Numbered from the stretch's first letter, positions 1 to 6,147 are shown. The stretch: DNA of 6,281 nt from Puniceicoccales bacterium (GCA_031289835.1 JAITOW010000051.1:1-6281); one strand, 5' to 3'. Made by a program: numbers and translations. Notes: a model not told the origin generated them from the letters alone.

Positions 1-1526
1 CCGATGTTTGGGCCCTCCGGAGTTTCAATTGGGCAAATTCTGCCATAGTGGGAAGGGTGGACATCGCGGACTTCCAAGCCAGTATGCTCGCGATTCAACC
101 CATTTGGTCCAAGGGCAGATAACCGGCGCTTGTGGGTAACCTCCGACAGCGGATTGATTTGATCCATAAACTGGGACAGCTGGCTACGGGCGAAAAAATC
201 ACGAATCACCGACATCAACAACTTCGGATTTAGCAACTTTTGAGGCGTCAACATGTCGACACTTTGGTCGAACAGCGACATTCGCTCACGGATGACTCGT
301 TCCATGCGAGCGAGTCCAACGCGGCACTGGTTGACCAACAATTCACCCACGCCGCGAACGCGCCTGCTGCCGAGATTATCGATGTCGTCAATGATTCCTT
401 TTCCGTTTCGCAATGCACACAAATACTTCGTTGCCGCAACGATGTCATCGGCGCCGACCACGCGGTCGTCCAAATCCTTGTCCAAACCAAGTTTTCTGTT
501 CAACTTATACCGCCCAACCTGGCTCAAGTCATATCTTTTGTTATCGGTAAAAGTTCTAACCCAAAATGATTTGGCGTTCTGTGCGTTTACCGGCTCCCCT
601 GGACGCAGTAATTTGTAAATTTCAAACAGAGCTTCCTCTTCGTTGCGGGAGTTATCTTTCCTTAAACTCCTGACCATCAACCCATCATCAAAGGATGTAT
701 CGGCATAGGAAATCTTGTTTATGCCCGCTTCCTGGAAACTTTTGAGAAGCGTTTTTCCAATGTTATCATAGGCGCGTGCGATAACAATTCCGTGCTGAAC
801 ATCGATAATATCGTCCGTCAAAACATAGTTTATCAGCGAATCTTTCTCTAATAATTCATCCACACTGGACTCTTCGATTGTGTAAAACAACGATAGAATG
901 TCATAGTCGGAACTGTACCCAAATGCGCGCAACAAGGTGGTGACAAGGAACTTACGACGCCTGCGCCTGCGATCGAGGTACACGTATAAAAGATCATTTT
1001 GGTCAGACTGCACCTCGATCCATGTCCCGCGATCGGGCATGATTCTGAAGGCGTACAAATTTTTGCCACTGGTGTGCTGCGTCACTTCGAAGCATATGCC
1101 GGGTGACCTGTGTAGCTGGCTGACAACGACGCGCTCCGCCCCACTGATTATAAACGACCCACGCTTGCTTACGAATGGAATTTCACCGATGTAAATTTCC
1201 TCCTCGCGAGCCCCATCCGCATTCGTTAATTTTAAGGTCATATACAGTGGCGCCCCGAAAGTTATTCCCTCCTTCAAGCAAAAATATTCGGTGTACTTGG
1301 CGGGTGCAATTCTGTAGGATAGGTAATCCAGCGAAACAGTGCCGTCGTAGCTTGCTACCGGAAATGCATCGCGGAAAACGGACTCTAAGCCGACGTCCCG
1401 ACGCTCCTTCGCGTCGACATCCTGCTGCAAAAATTCCTTGAAAGAATTAACCTGGCTTTCGATGAGATAAGGCGGCGTTATAACCTCTTTTAGTTTTCCA
1501 AAATTAACGCGATGGGTGTCCGTCAT
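1..1526 (-). CDS. rpoB: RNA polymerase beta subunit (N-terminal 508 residues, cut by window edge)
   Basis: The minus-strand frame stays open from the ATG at 1526 to the left edge: 508 whole codons, no stop. RpoB forms one pincer of core RNA polymerase and part of the active site and rifampicin pocket. Visible landmarks are FIISGAERVVVSQLHRSPG (125-143), a basic run of six Arg plus Lys (186-192), the conserved stretch around DDIDNLGSRRVRGVGELL (380-397), and rif cluster I at 448-473 (SQLSQFMDQINPLSEVTHKRRLSALG), followed by PIETPEGPNI at the cut end. Numbering runs 61 below E. coli, so part of the lineage-variable lobe insert is absent. The start is fixed: an in-frame TAA lies five codons upstream (1542-1544) and no other start codon intervenes. 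No Shine-Dalgarno precedes it. E. coli N518 is Ile457 here. Identity is certain; the rest of the gene, and presumably rpoC, lies beyond the window. Confidence 0.98.
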   Translation of the reverse strand, partial: MTDTHRVNFGKLKEVITPPYLIESQVNSFKEFLQQDVDAKERRDVGLESVFRDAFPVASYDGTVSLDYLSYRIAPAKYTEYFCLKEGITFGAPLYMTLKLTNADGAREEEIYIGEIPFVSKRGSFIISGAERVVVSQLHRSPGICFEVTQHTSGKNLYAFRIMPDRGTWIEVQSDQNDLLYVYLDRRRRRRKFLVTTLLRAFGYSSDYDILSLFYTIEESSVDELLEKDSLINYVLTDDIIDVQHGIVIARAYDNIGKTLLKSFQEAGINKISYADTSFDDGLMVRSLRKDNSRNEEEALFEIYKLLRPGEPVNAQNAKSFWVRTFTDNKRYDLSQVGRYKLNRKLGLDKDLDDRVVGADDIVAATKYLCALRNGKGIIDDIDNLGSRRVRGVGELLVNQCRVGLARMERVIRERMSLFDQSVDMLTPQKLLNPKLLMSVIRDFFARSQLSQFMDQINPLSEVTHKRRLSALGPNGLNREHTGLEVRDVHPSHYGRICPIETPEGPNI

Positions 1527-1573
1527 ATTTTTGAGTAAATTTTACAAAAACTTGAATGATAAAACGCAACCCC

Positions 1574-1608
1574 CCAAGACCATTGCACAAAACCCACAAT
1601 TACCTTGG
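1574..1608 (-). other. Putative long RNA hairpin in the rplL-rpoB spacer
   Basis: The transcript can fold as CCAAGGU-A-AUUG / CAAU-G-GUCUUGG: seven pairs (two G·U), one A·G mismatch and four more pairs, capped by an 11-nt loop. The 5' arm starts at 1608 and the 3' arm ends at 1574. No U-tract follows, so it does not look like an intrinsic terminator. In E. coli the same spacer carries an attenuator and an RNase III processing site. That this hairpin has an analogous processing role is inference; pairing was found by eye. Confidence 0.4.
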
Positions 1609-1646
1609 CAAGCCACGAAAAATTTCGACCTAGAAAAATTTAATAA

Positions 1647-2027
1647 TTACTTCAGCTCCACGGAAGCTCCGGCGGCTTCTAATTTGCTCTTTATATCAGT
1701 CGCATCGGCCTTGGATACACCTTCTTTCACTGGTTTCGGTGCCCCTTCCACCAGATCTTTCGCATCCTTTAATCCGAGGCCGGTTAGCTCACGAACGGCC
1801 TTGATTACTTCGATTTTTTTGTCGCCAGTTGCCTTTAGTATTACCGTGAACTCCGTTTGCTCCTCCTGAGGTGCAGCGGCTGCAGCAGTAGGCGCTGCGG
1901 CCACGGCAACGGGAGCAGCGGCACTAACTCCCCACTTGTTTTCGAGATCCTTCACCAGGGACGAAATCTCAAGCACAGATTGCGAACTCAACCATTCGAT
2001 AACTTCTTCTTTTGTTATATTTGCCAT
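1647..2027 (-). CDS. rplL: 50S ribosomal protein L7/L12
   Basis: A 126-residue protein of normal L12 length and architecture. The N-terminal helical dimerisation and L10-binding domain is at about 1-34 ([26 protein letters not shown]). An Ala/Pro/Val-rich flexible hinge follows at about 35-54, then the globular C-terminal domain at 58-126, which contains the conserved [17 protein letters not shown] patch that contacts EF-Tu, EF-G and other translational GTPases. L12 is the multi-copy stalk protein carried by L10, encoded immediately upstream. The ATG at 2027 has a good Shine-Dalgarno (AGGAG, about 9 nt upstream), the clearest in the ribosomal-protein part of this operon, fitting the need to make several L12 copies per L10. 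The 90-nt spacer from rplJ can form a structured RNA, described separately. Confidence 0.99.
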   Translation of the reverse strand: MANITKEEVIEWLSSQSVLEISSLVKDLENKWGVSAAAPVAVAAAPTAAAAAPQEEQTEFTVILKATGDKKIEVIKAVRELTGLGLKDAKDLVEGAPKPVKEGVSKADATDIKSKLEAAGASVELK

Positions 2028-2046
2028 TTTAGTTTTCTCCTGAAGG

Positions 2047-2096
2047 CCGCGCTAGCAAATCTTACGATCCATTTAAGGGAACTTCCCCTAGCGCAA
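2047..2096 (-). other. Putative three-way-junction RNA in the rplJ-rplL spacer
   Basis: On the transcript strand GCGCUAG (2094 to 2088) pairs perfectly with CUAGCGC (2055 to 2049), extendable by two U·G pairs to 2096/2047. Inside lie two local hairpins: GGGA-AGU-UCCC (2087 to 2077) and UGGAUC-GUAA-GAUUUG (2071 to 2056), the latter capped by a GNRA-type tetraloop. The unpaired joint between them is UUAAA (2076 to 2072). Helices one and two, and helices three and one, abut without spacer nucleotides. The rplL Shine-Dalgarno lies a few bases downstream and stays exposed. The fold is seen directly in the bases; any function, such as setting L12 expression, protecting mRNA ends or binding a protein, is inference. 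It matches no named leader family that I recognise. Confidence 0.45.
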
Positions 2097-2117
2097 CACT
2101 CATTTTTATTAAAAATT

Positions 2118-2630
2118 TTACCTTTCAGCCTTTGCCCGTAGAACGTTTAACATGCCTTGGGGGACGGCATTGAGCGCGCGTACACATTGCTGCGCGGGGG
2201 TGTTGAACATCGACAACAGCTGGCTGCGCAAAACTTCTATGGAAGGCAATTCGGCAAGCGCATCAACGTCGGTGCAGGACAACCCAATGTTGTCAAGAAC
2301 ACCGCCCTTTACGGCAAATTTTTCCCCATTCGAACTTTTGCGAAACTTTTTTATGATTTTAGCGATACCGGATGGGTTACTTCCCCCGACGACAATCGCA
2401 TTTTGGCCGCACAACATGGCTTCGGATATCGGCAACAAACGCTCACTTGCCACAGCGCTCAGAATCGAATTCTTTATCACGTGAAACTCGCCGGATTCCT
2501 TGGAAAGCTCTCGGCGCAACTCCGTCACTTCCTTTACGGTTACCTTTGAAAAATCAGTCACAAAAACATAACTCGACTTGTCGAGCTGACCACATATCCA
2601 CTTGGCTAAAAACTTTTTTTCATCTCTCAT
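2118..2630 (-). CDS. rplJ: 50S ribosomal protein L10
   Basis: 170 residues, close to the usual 165-175. L10 anchors the stalk to 23S rRNA through its N-terminal domain and carries L12 dimers on a long C-terminal helix. Family marks are the N-terminal helix and strand (EKKFLAKW...SSYVFVTDFSKVT), LRRELSKESGEFHVIKNSIL (38-57) typical of the rRNA-binding domain, and AELPSIEVLRSQLLSMFNTP (126-145), followed by the C-terminal segment RALNAVPQGMLNVLRAKAER that binds L12. The ATG at 2630 has a strong Shine-Dalgarno (AAGGGG) only 13 nt after the rplA stop. That leaves no room between the genes for the L10(L12)4-binding leader that many bacteria place before rplJ. Confidence 0.99.
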   Translation of the reverse strand: MRDEKKFLAKWICGQLDKSSYVFVTDFSKVTVKEVTELRRELSKESGEFHVIKNSILSAVASERLLPISEAMLCGQNAIVVGGSNPSGIAKIIKKFRKSSNGEKFAVKGGVLDNIGLSCTDVDALAELPSIEVLRSQLLSMFNTPAQQCVRALNAVPQGMLNVLRAKAER

Positions 2631-2643
2631 TTACACCCCTTGC

Positions 2644-3336
2644 TCAGAATTTTGAATATATTTTTGATGACAATTTTATTCCGGGGCTCATCGTTGCGCT
2701 GAGTGACATGGATTTGACAAATTTTCCCTTGAATTCCTGTGGACGCAATTTTGATAAAACGTCGATGGCTGCGTCAATGTTTTCGGACAACTTTTCCTGC
2801 GAAAACGAGGCTTTTCCAACAACGATCGACACGTTTGCCCCCTTGTCCATTTTGAATTCAACCCGTCCGGCCTTAACGGCACCTATGGCCTCCTCCAAAT
2901 TGTCGGTTACGGTGCCAGTTTTGGGATTTGGCATCATGCCGCGGGGTCCAAGAATACGCGCAACGGAGCGCACTTCCTTCATCGCAGATGTCGTGGCAAC
3001 GGCCACATCAAAACCGAGCCAACCGCCATTAATTTTCTCGATCATGTCGTGCAACCCGGCAAAATCGGCACCACTTTTCAGTGCCCCATCGGCATCTTCC
3101 GTAAAAGCTAAAACGCGAACGGCTTTTCCGCTGCCATTTGGCAACGCAACCGTTCCCCTAACCATTTGGTCGCTTTGCTTGGGATCAACCCCGAGGTGTA
3201 CCGCCAAAGATACCGTTTCGTCAAAACGTACCTTTGGCATCTTGTTTAGCAGTCCAACGGCCTCGCCAATCTGATACTCCGCTCCCGAATCGCTGACCTC
3301 CTGCGCTCGAACATGTCGCTTACTTGACTTTTTCAT
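2644..3336 (-). CDS. rplA: 50S ribosomal protein L1
   Basis: 230 residues, the normal L1 length. L1 forms the mobile stalk that helps release deacylated tRNA from the E site, and in several bacteria it represses its own operon by binding the rplK-rplA mRNA. Key motifs are the basic N-terminus (KKSSKRHVR), MVRGTVALPNGSGK (58-71), the domain-II signature ILGPRGMMPNPKTGTVT (128-144), VEFKMDKGANVSIVVGKASF (159-178) and the C-terminal LRPQEFKGKFVKSMSLSATMSPGIKL (197-222). The ATG at 3336 is chosen because the protein then begins like other L1s; the frame stays open upstream into rplK, but that extension has no family resemblance. There is no Shine-Dalgarno, and the start lies 10 nt after the rplK stop, so coupling to rplK translation is the likely mode of initiation (inference). 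Confidence 0.98.
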   Translation of the reverse strand: MKKSSKRHVRAQEVSDSGAEYQIGEAVGLLNKMPKVRFDETVSLAVHLGVDPKQSDQMVRGTVALPNGSGKAVRVLAFTEDADGALKSGADFAGLHDMIEKINGGWLGFDVAVATTSAMKEVRSVARILGPRGMMPNPKTGTVTDNLEEAIGAVKAGRVEFKMDKGANVSIVVGKASFSQEKLSENIDAAIDVLSKLRPQEFKGKFVKSMSLSATMSPGIKLSSKIYSKF

Positions 3337-3346
3337 AACAAAATTT

Positions 3347-3769
3347 TCACAAAACTTCAATTCCCATGCTCCGGGCCGTACCTTCAACAATCTTGGCCGC
3401 AGCTTCAACCGAATTGGCGTTTAGATCCTCCATTTTAGTTTTAGCAATATTTATGACGTCGGCCTTTGTAACCTTGCCGACTTTGGTGCGATTCGGTACG
3501 CCGGAGCCCTTATCAATTCCGGCCGCTTTTTTTAGCAACACGGATGCAGGGGGGGATTTTAAAATAAAAGTAAAGGACTTGTCAGCGTACACCGAAATAA
3601 CCACTGGCAGAATTAATCCATTCTGGTCCTTGGTCTTAGCATTAAATTCTTTGCAAAACCCCATTATGTTCACACCCGCCGCACCAAGCGCCGGCCCAAC
3701 CGGTGGCGCAGGATTGGCCGCACCAGCCGGTAGCTGCAATTTTATCTCTTTGACAACTTTCTTTGCCAT
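3347..3769 (-). CDS. rplK: 50S ribosomal protein L11
   Basis: 140 residues, the family's usual length. L11 binds the GTPase-associated region of 23S rRNA at the stalk base, next to L10/L12, and takes part in factor binding and the stringent response. The N-terminal domain has the near-invariant [21 protein letters not shown] (9-29), including the adjacent prolines P22-P23 whose mutation gives thiostrepton resistance, so the thiostrepton site looks wild type. [15 protein letters not shown] (32-46) follows. The rRNA-binding C-terminal domain has [24 protein letters not shown] (67-90), then [41 protein letters not shown]. The ATG at 3769 lies 18 nt after the nusG stop, with GGA about 8 nt upstream. 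Confidence 0.99.
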   Translation of the reverse strand: MAKKVVKEIKLQLPAGAANPAPPVGPALGAAGVNIMGFCKEFNAKTKDQNGLILPVVISVYADKSFTFILKSPPASVLLKKAAGIDKGSGVPNRTKVGKVTKADVINIAKTKMEDLNANSVEAAAKIVEGTARSMGIEVL

Positions 3770-3787
3770 CTCATGTCCTAAATTTCA

Positions 3788-4366
3788 TCAATTATCACCA
3801 GCTTCAGCCCTTTTTACCTGCCAAAACTCGAAGTCAACCGGGGTAAGTCGTCCAAACATCGACACCTGTACTCGAAGCCTTCCAGCTTCAGTATCAATCG
3901 CTTCTATTTCGCCTGTCAAGTTTAAAAATGGCCCATCGTTAATTTTTACAATTTCCCCGACGTTATAGGAAATTTTTGGCACACTTTTCCCTTCAACGGC
4001 CTGCATTTTAGCTATTATATCACTGATTTCATTTTCCTTGAGGGCTACGGGGTTGTTGTTGCCAACAAACCGCACAACGCCATTTGCATTCCTCACCAGT
4101 TGCCATGGAGTTTGCAAAATTTCGCCATTTTTGTCGTACATTCTCATTAAAATGAAGACGTAGCCGGGGTAGAACTTGCGCGTGCGTGTGTGCTTTTTTC
4201 CGTTTTTCACTTCAGAAACGGTCTCCGACGGGATTAAAATCTCGGAAATCACATCGCTCAAATTGTTTTCTTTTATGATTGTTTCAATGCTGGCTTTGAC
4301 CTTGTATTCCTGGTTCGACAAAGTCTGCAACGTAAACCATTTTGGCTCCGGTAAATCCTCGTACAT
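3788..4366 (-). CDS. nusG: Transcription termination/antitermination factor NusG
   Basis: 192 residues, slightly longer than E. coli NusG (181). The NGN domain (about 8-115) carries KWFTLQTLSNQEYKVKASIE (9-28), the conserved RKFYPGYVFILMRM (63-76) and a VRNANGVVRFVG segment (91-102). A linker leads to the C-terminal KOW domain (about 135-187): VGEIVKINDGPFLNLTGEIEAID then RLRVQVSMFGRLTPVDFEFWQVKR. NusG binds RNA polymerase across the main channel; its KOW domain contacts Rho or ribosomal protein S10, linking transcription to translation. A small insertion (KNGKKHTRT, 54-62, and YDKNGEILQ, 77-85) accounts for part of the extra length. The secE stop is 18 nt upstream, and AGG lies about 8-10 nt before the ATG at 4366. 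Placement between secE and rplK is the common bacterial order. Confidence 0.98.
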   Translation of the reverse strand: MYEDLPEPKWFTLQTLSNQEYKVKASIETIIKENNLSDVISEILIPSETVSEVKNGKKHTRTRKFYPGYVFILMRMYDKNGEILQTPWQLVRNANGVVRFVGNNNPVALKENEISDIIAKMQAVEGKSVPKISYNVGEIVKINDGPFLNLTGEIEAIDTEAGRLRVQVSMFGRLTPVDFEFWQVKRAEAGDN

Positions 4367-4384
4367 TTTTGACCTAAATCTTTG

Positions 4385-4588
4385 TTACACAATCACCAAG
4401 TTAATCAGTTTTATTACATGGAAAAGCGAAAAATCAAGTACGCTAACGTACGTCCCAAACAAAAACATAGCGACAATAACGACAATCGTCGACTGTCGCA
4501 AAGATTTTTTCGTTGGCCACGAAGACTTTTTTAGCTCAACAACTATTTCCGCAAAAAATCGCTTAATTTTTGTAAATGGATTTGTCAT
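4385..4588 (-). CDS. secE: Preprotein translocase subunit SecE
   Basis: 67 residues from the ATG at 4588, a minimal single-span SecE as in most bacteria outside the enterics. SecE clamps the two halves of SecY in the inner-membrane SecYEG channel. The sequence shows an amphipathic cytosolic helix FTKIKRFFAEIVVELKKSSWPT (5-26) with the family's E-L-K-K-x-x-W-P-T motif, then one hydrophobic transmembrane stretch at about 34-57, and a short hydrophobic tail to 67. The ATG is preferred over an in-frame TTG at 4600: it matches normal SecE starts, has a weak GGA about 7 nt upstream, and the TTG would lie within 10 nt of the mature tRNA-Trp end. The gene begins 21 nt after tRNA-Trp and ends 18 nt before nusG. 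Confidence 0.96.
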   Translation of the reverse strand: MTNPFTKIKRFFAEIVVELKKSSWPTKKSLRQSTIVVIVAMFLFGTYVSVLDFSLFHVIKLINLVIV

Positions 4589-4609
4589 ATTTGTCCACAA
4601 AATTCATTT

Positions 4610-4685
<76 letters not shown>

Positions 4686-4695
4686 AAGCTTTGAC

Positions 4696-4718
4696 AAAAA
4701 ATTGCCAACCTTTGCAAT
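4696..4718 (-). terminator. Possible weak terminator/attenuator after tuf
   Basis: Just past the tuf stop the transcript has AUUGC (4718 to 4714), an 8-nt loop, GCAAU (4705 to 4701) and then five U. The stem is short and A/U-rich. The same GCAAU arm can instead pair six bases with AUUGCC formed by the last two tuf codons (4735 to 4730). Such a weak element could lower read-through into tRNA-Trp-secE, fitting the much higher demand for EF-Tu, but a chance fold is equally possible. Confidence 0.3.
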
Positions 4719-4726
4719 GTCTAACA

Positions 4727-5917
4727 TCAGGCAATAATCTCCGTTATTCGACCAGCACCTATGGTGCGCCCTCCTTCGCGGATAGCAAAGCGCTGCCCCC
4801 TTTCCATGGCAATGGACTTCTGCAGGTCAACTTCCACGCCCAGATTGTCCCCGGGCATAACCATTTCGACACCCTCCGGCAAGTGAACAACACCGGTGAC
4901 GTCAGCCGTGCCAAAGAAGAACTGTGGGCGATATCCGTTGAAAAATGGGGTATGTCGGCCGCCCTCATCCTTAGTCAACACGTAAACTTCAGCTTTGCCA
5001 CGCGTATGAGGCTTTATGGAGCCAGGTTTTGCCAAAACATTGCCCCTTTCGATCTGATCCTTTTCTATGCCGCGCAAAAGTATACCAACGTTGTCACCGG
5101 CTTGCCCTCGTTCAAGCAGCTTGCGGAACATTTCAACACCCGTGCATGTCGTTTTGCGGGTTTCGCCCAAGCCAACTATTTCAACTTCTTCGCCGACTTT
5201 TACGCACCCGCGTTCAATCCTACCCGTTGCCACCGTACCACGTCCAGTTATCGAAAACACGTCCTCAATTGCCATTAGAAATGGCTTATCGATGTCACGC
5301 ACCGGGATCGGAATGTCCTTATCAAGGGCAGTCAACAGTTTGTTGATCGCTTCAACTCCCTCGTTTTTGCCCTCCAGGGCAGCCAACGCTGAGCCACGGA
5401 TGATGGTGATACCATTGCCATTGTATTCGTACTTTGTCAGTAGGTCACGGACCTCCATTTCCACCAAATCCAACAACTCCGCATCATCCAGCAAGTCTAT
5501 CTTATTTAGGAAAACAACGATATTTGGAACACCAACTTGGCGCGCGAGCAGGATATGTTCACGGGTTTGTGGCATCGGACCATCGTACGCACTGACAACC
5601 AAAATCGCACCGTCCATCTGGGCCGCACCGGTAATCATATTTTTAACGAAATCGGCGTGTCCCGGGCAGTCAACGTGGGCGTAATGCCTGTTTTCGCTCT
5701 GATATTCAACGTGCGACACTGCAATCGTGACAGTTTTGCTGGCATCGCGCACCGTCCCCCCCTTTGTGACATCTGCATATGATTTAAACTCAGCCAACTT
5801 CTTGTCGGACTGAACTTTTAGTAATGCCGTTGTTAAAGTTGACTTCCCATGGTCGACGTGACCTATGGTGCCAACATTAATGTGAGGCTTTGTTCTCGCG
5901 AATGTTTCCTTTGCCAT
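4727..5917 (-). CDS. tuf: Elongation factor Tu
   Basis: 396 residues (E. coli 393-394). EF-Tu carries aminoacyl-tRNA to the ribosomal A site as a GTP complex. Domain I has the P-loop GHVDHGKS (19-26), the switch II motif DCPGH (83-87, catalytic His87), NKID (138-141) for guanine recognition, and RGSAL (174-178). Domain II includes [15 protein letters not shown] (223-237); domain III includes [15 protein letters not shown] (328-342) and the C-terminal [19 protein letters not shown]. Two oddities are visible. Switch I lacks the usual A-P-E-E-K-A-R-G-I-T and reads [11 protein letters not shown] instead, with two extra residues before it but the Mg-binding Thr kept (T64). Position 336 is Gly where E. 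coli has R333. The ATG at 5917 has an AAGGA Shine-Dalgarno about 6 nt upstream. The gene is intact and flanked by tRNAs, so it is presumably the working EF-Tu rather than a decayed copy. Confidence 0.99.
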   Translation of the reverse strand: MAKETFARTKPHINVGTIGHVDHGKSTLTTALLKVQSDKKLAEFKSYADVTKGGTVRDASKTVTIAVSHVEYQSENRHYAHVDCPGHADFVKNMITGAAQMDGAILVVSAYDGPMPQTREHILLARQVGVPNIVVFLNKIDLLDDAELLDLVEMEVRDLLTKYEYNGNGITIIRGSALAALEGKNEGVEAINKLLTALDKDIPIPVRDIDKPFLMAIEDVFSITGRGTVATGRIERGCVKVGEEVEIVGLGETRKTTCTGVEMFRKLLERGQAGDNVGILLRGIEKDQIERGNVLAKPGSIKPHTRGKAEVYVLTKDEGGRHTPFFNGYRPQFFFGTADVTGVVHLPEGVEMVMPGDNLGVEVDLQKSIAMERGQRFAIREGGRTIGAGRITEIIA

Positions 5918-5959
5918 GTTATTCCTTTTTCTCTTTAAAAATTTTAAGTGTTATAAAAC

Positions 5960-6035
5960 TGGAGCCCCCGAGCGGATTTGAACCGCCGACCTCATCCTTA
6001 CCAAGAATGCGCTCTGCCGACTGAGCTACAAGGGC
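5960..6035 (-). tRNA. trnT: tRNA-Thr(GGU)
   Basis: A full 76-nt cloverleaf. The acceptor stem GCCCUUG pairs with CGGGGGC (two U·G pairs), with G1-C72 and C2-G71 as used by threonyl-tRNA synthetase. The D-arm is GCUC...GAGC; the anticodon arm CAUUC-UUGGUAA-GGAUG has anticodon GGU; the T-arm is GGCGG-UUCAAAU-CCGCU. The discriminator is U73, whereas E. coli tRNA-Thr has A73, and CCA is encoded (ending at 5960). It lies 42 nt upstream of tuf and is very likely cotranscribed with it, so the tuf mRNA 5' end may be made by tRNA 3' processing. A tRNA-Thr directly before tuf is also the order I recall from Chlamydia. Confidence 0.98.
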
Positions 6036-6082
6036 ATACACCCAAAGCAATCCGAAAGAATCACTCGGAGACTGATTTACAG

Positions 6083-6144
6083 CAATTTGCACGGTGATAC
6101 ACAAACGTCAATATTTATTTCAAAAAACAAAATTAACTATTATA
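6083..6144 (-). promoter_or_regulatory. Candidate promoter region for the tRNA-Thr-tuf operon
   Basis: Upstream of tRNA-Thr the sequence becomes strongly A/T-rich and holds two partial sigma-70-type signals reading toward tuf. One is a perfect TATAAT (6144 to 6139), but no good -35 lies 16-18 nt upstream. The other is TTGACG (6111 to 6106), a near-consensus -35 preceded by an A/T-rich tract like an UP element, but its best -10 (CAAATT, 16 nt spacing) matches only three of six positions. One or both may drive this highly expressed operon, leaving a leader of roughly 40-100 nt before the tRNA. Which start is used cannot be settled by reading. Confidence 0.35.
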
Positions 6145-6147
6145 GCT

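Noticed and set aside
2372..3274. A 300-codon plus-strand frame opposite rplA and the start of rplJ
   Set aside because: It is antisense to two clear ribosomal-protein genes, has no recognisable motifs, and is explained by the codon composition of the true genes.
3337..3408. Longer in-frame start for L1 beginning inside rplK (24 extra residues)
   Set aside because: The extension overlaps rplK, resembles no L1 N-terminus and has no better ribosome binding site; the protein from 3336 has the standard L1 length and start.
4589..4600. TTG start for SecE four codons upstream
   Set aside because: Rare start without a better SD, leaving only 9 nt from the mature tRNA-Trp; the ATG at 4588 gives a normal SecE N-terminus.
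4691..4696. A perfect TTGACA on the plus strand next to tRNA-Trp
   Set aside because: No -10 at 16-18 nt spacing, and it would read antisense into tuf. The bases come from the U-tract and leader of tRNA-Trp on the other strand.
5067..5684. A 205-codon plus-strand frame opposite tuf
   Set aside because: Antisense shadow of a fully conserved EF-Tu; Ser/Thr/Arg-rich and without family features.
6059..6079. Small competing stems in the leader before tRNA-Thr (AAUCA/UGAUU and UCCGA/UCGGA)
   Set aside because: Only five pairs each with 9-nt loops; within what an A/T-rich leader forms by chance, so not listed as an attenuator.
5919..6104. A 61-codon minus-strand frame across tRNA-Thr
   Set aside because: It runs straight through a complete tRNA gene; the apparent peptide is a translation of the tRNA (LVAQSAERILGKDEVGG-type artefact).
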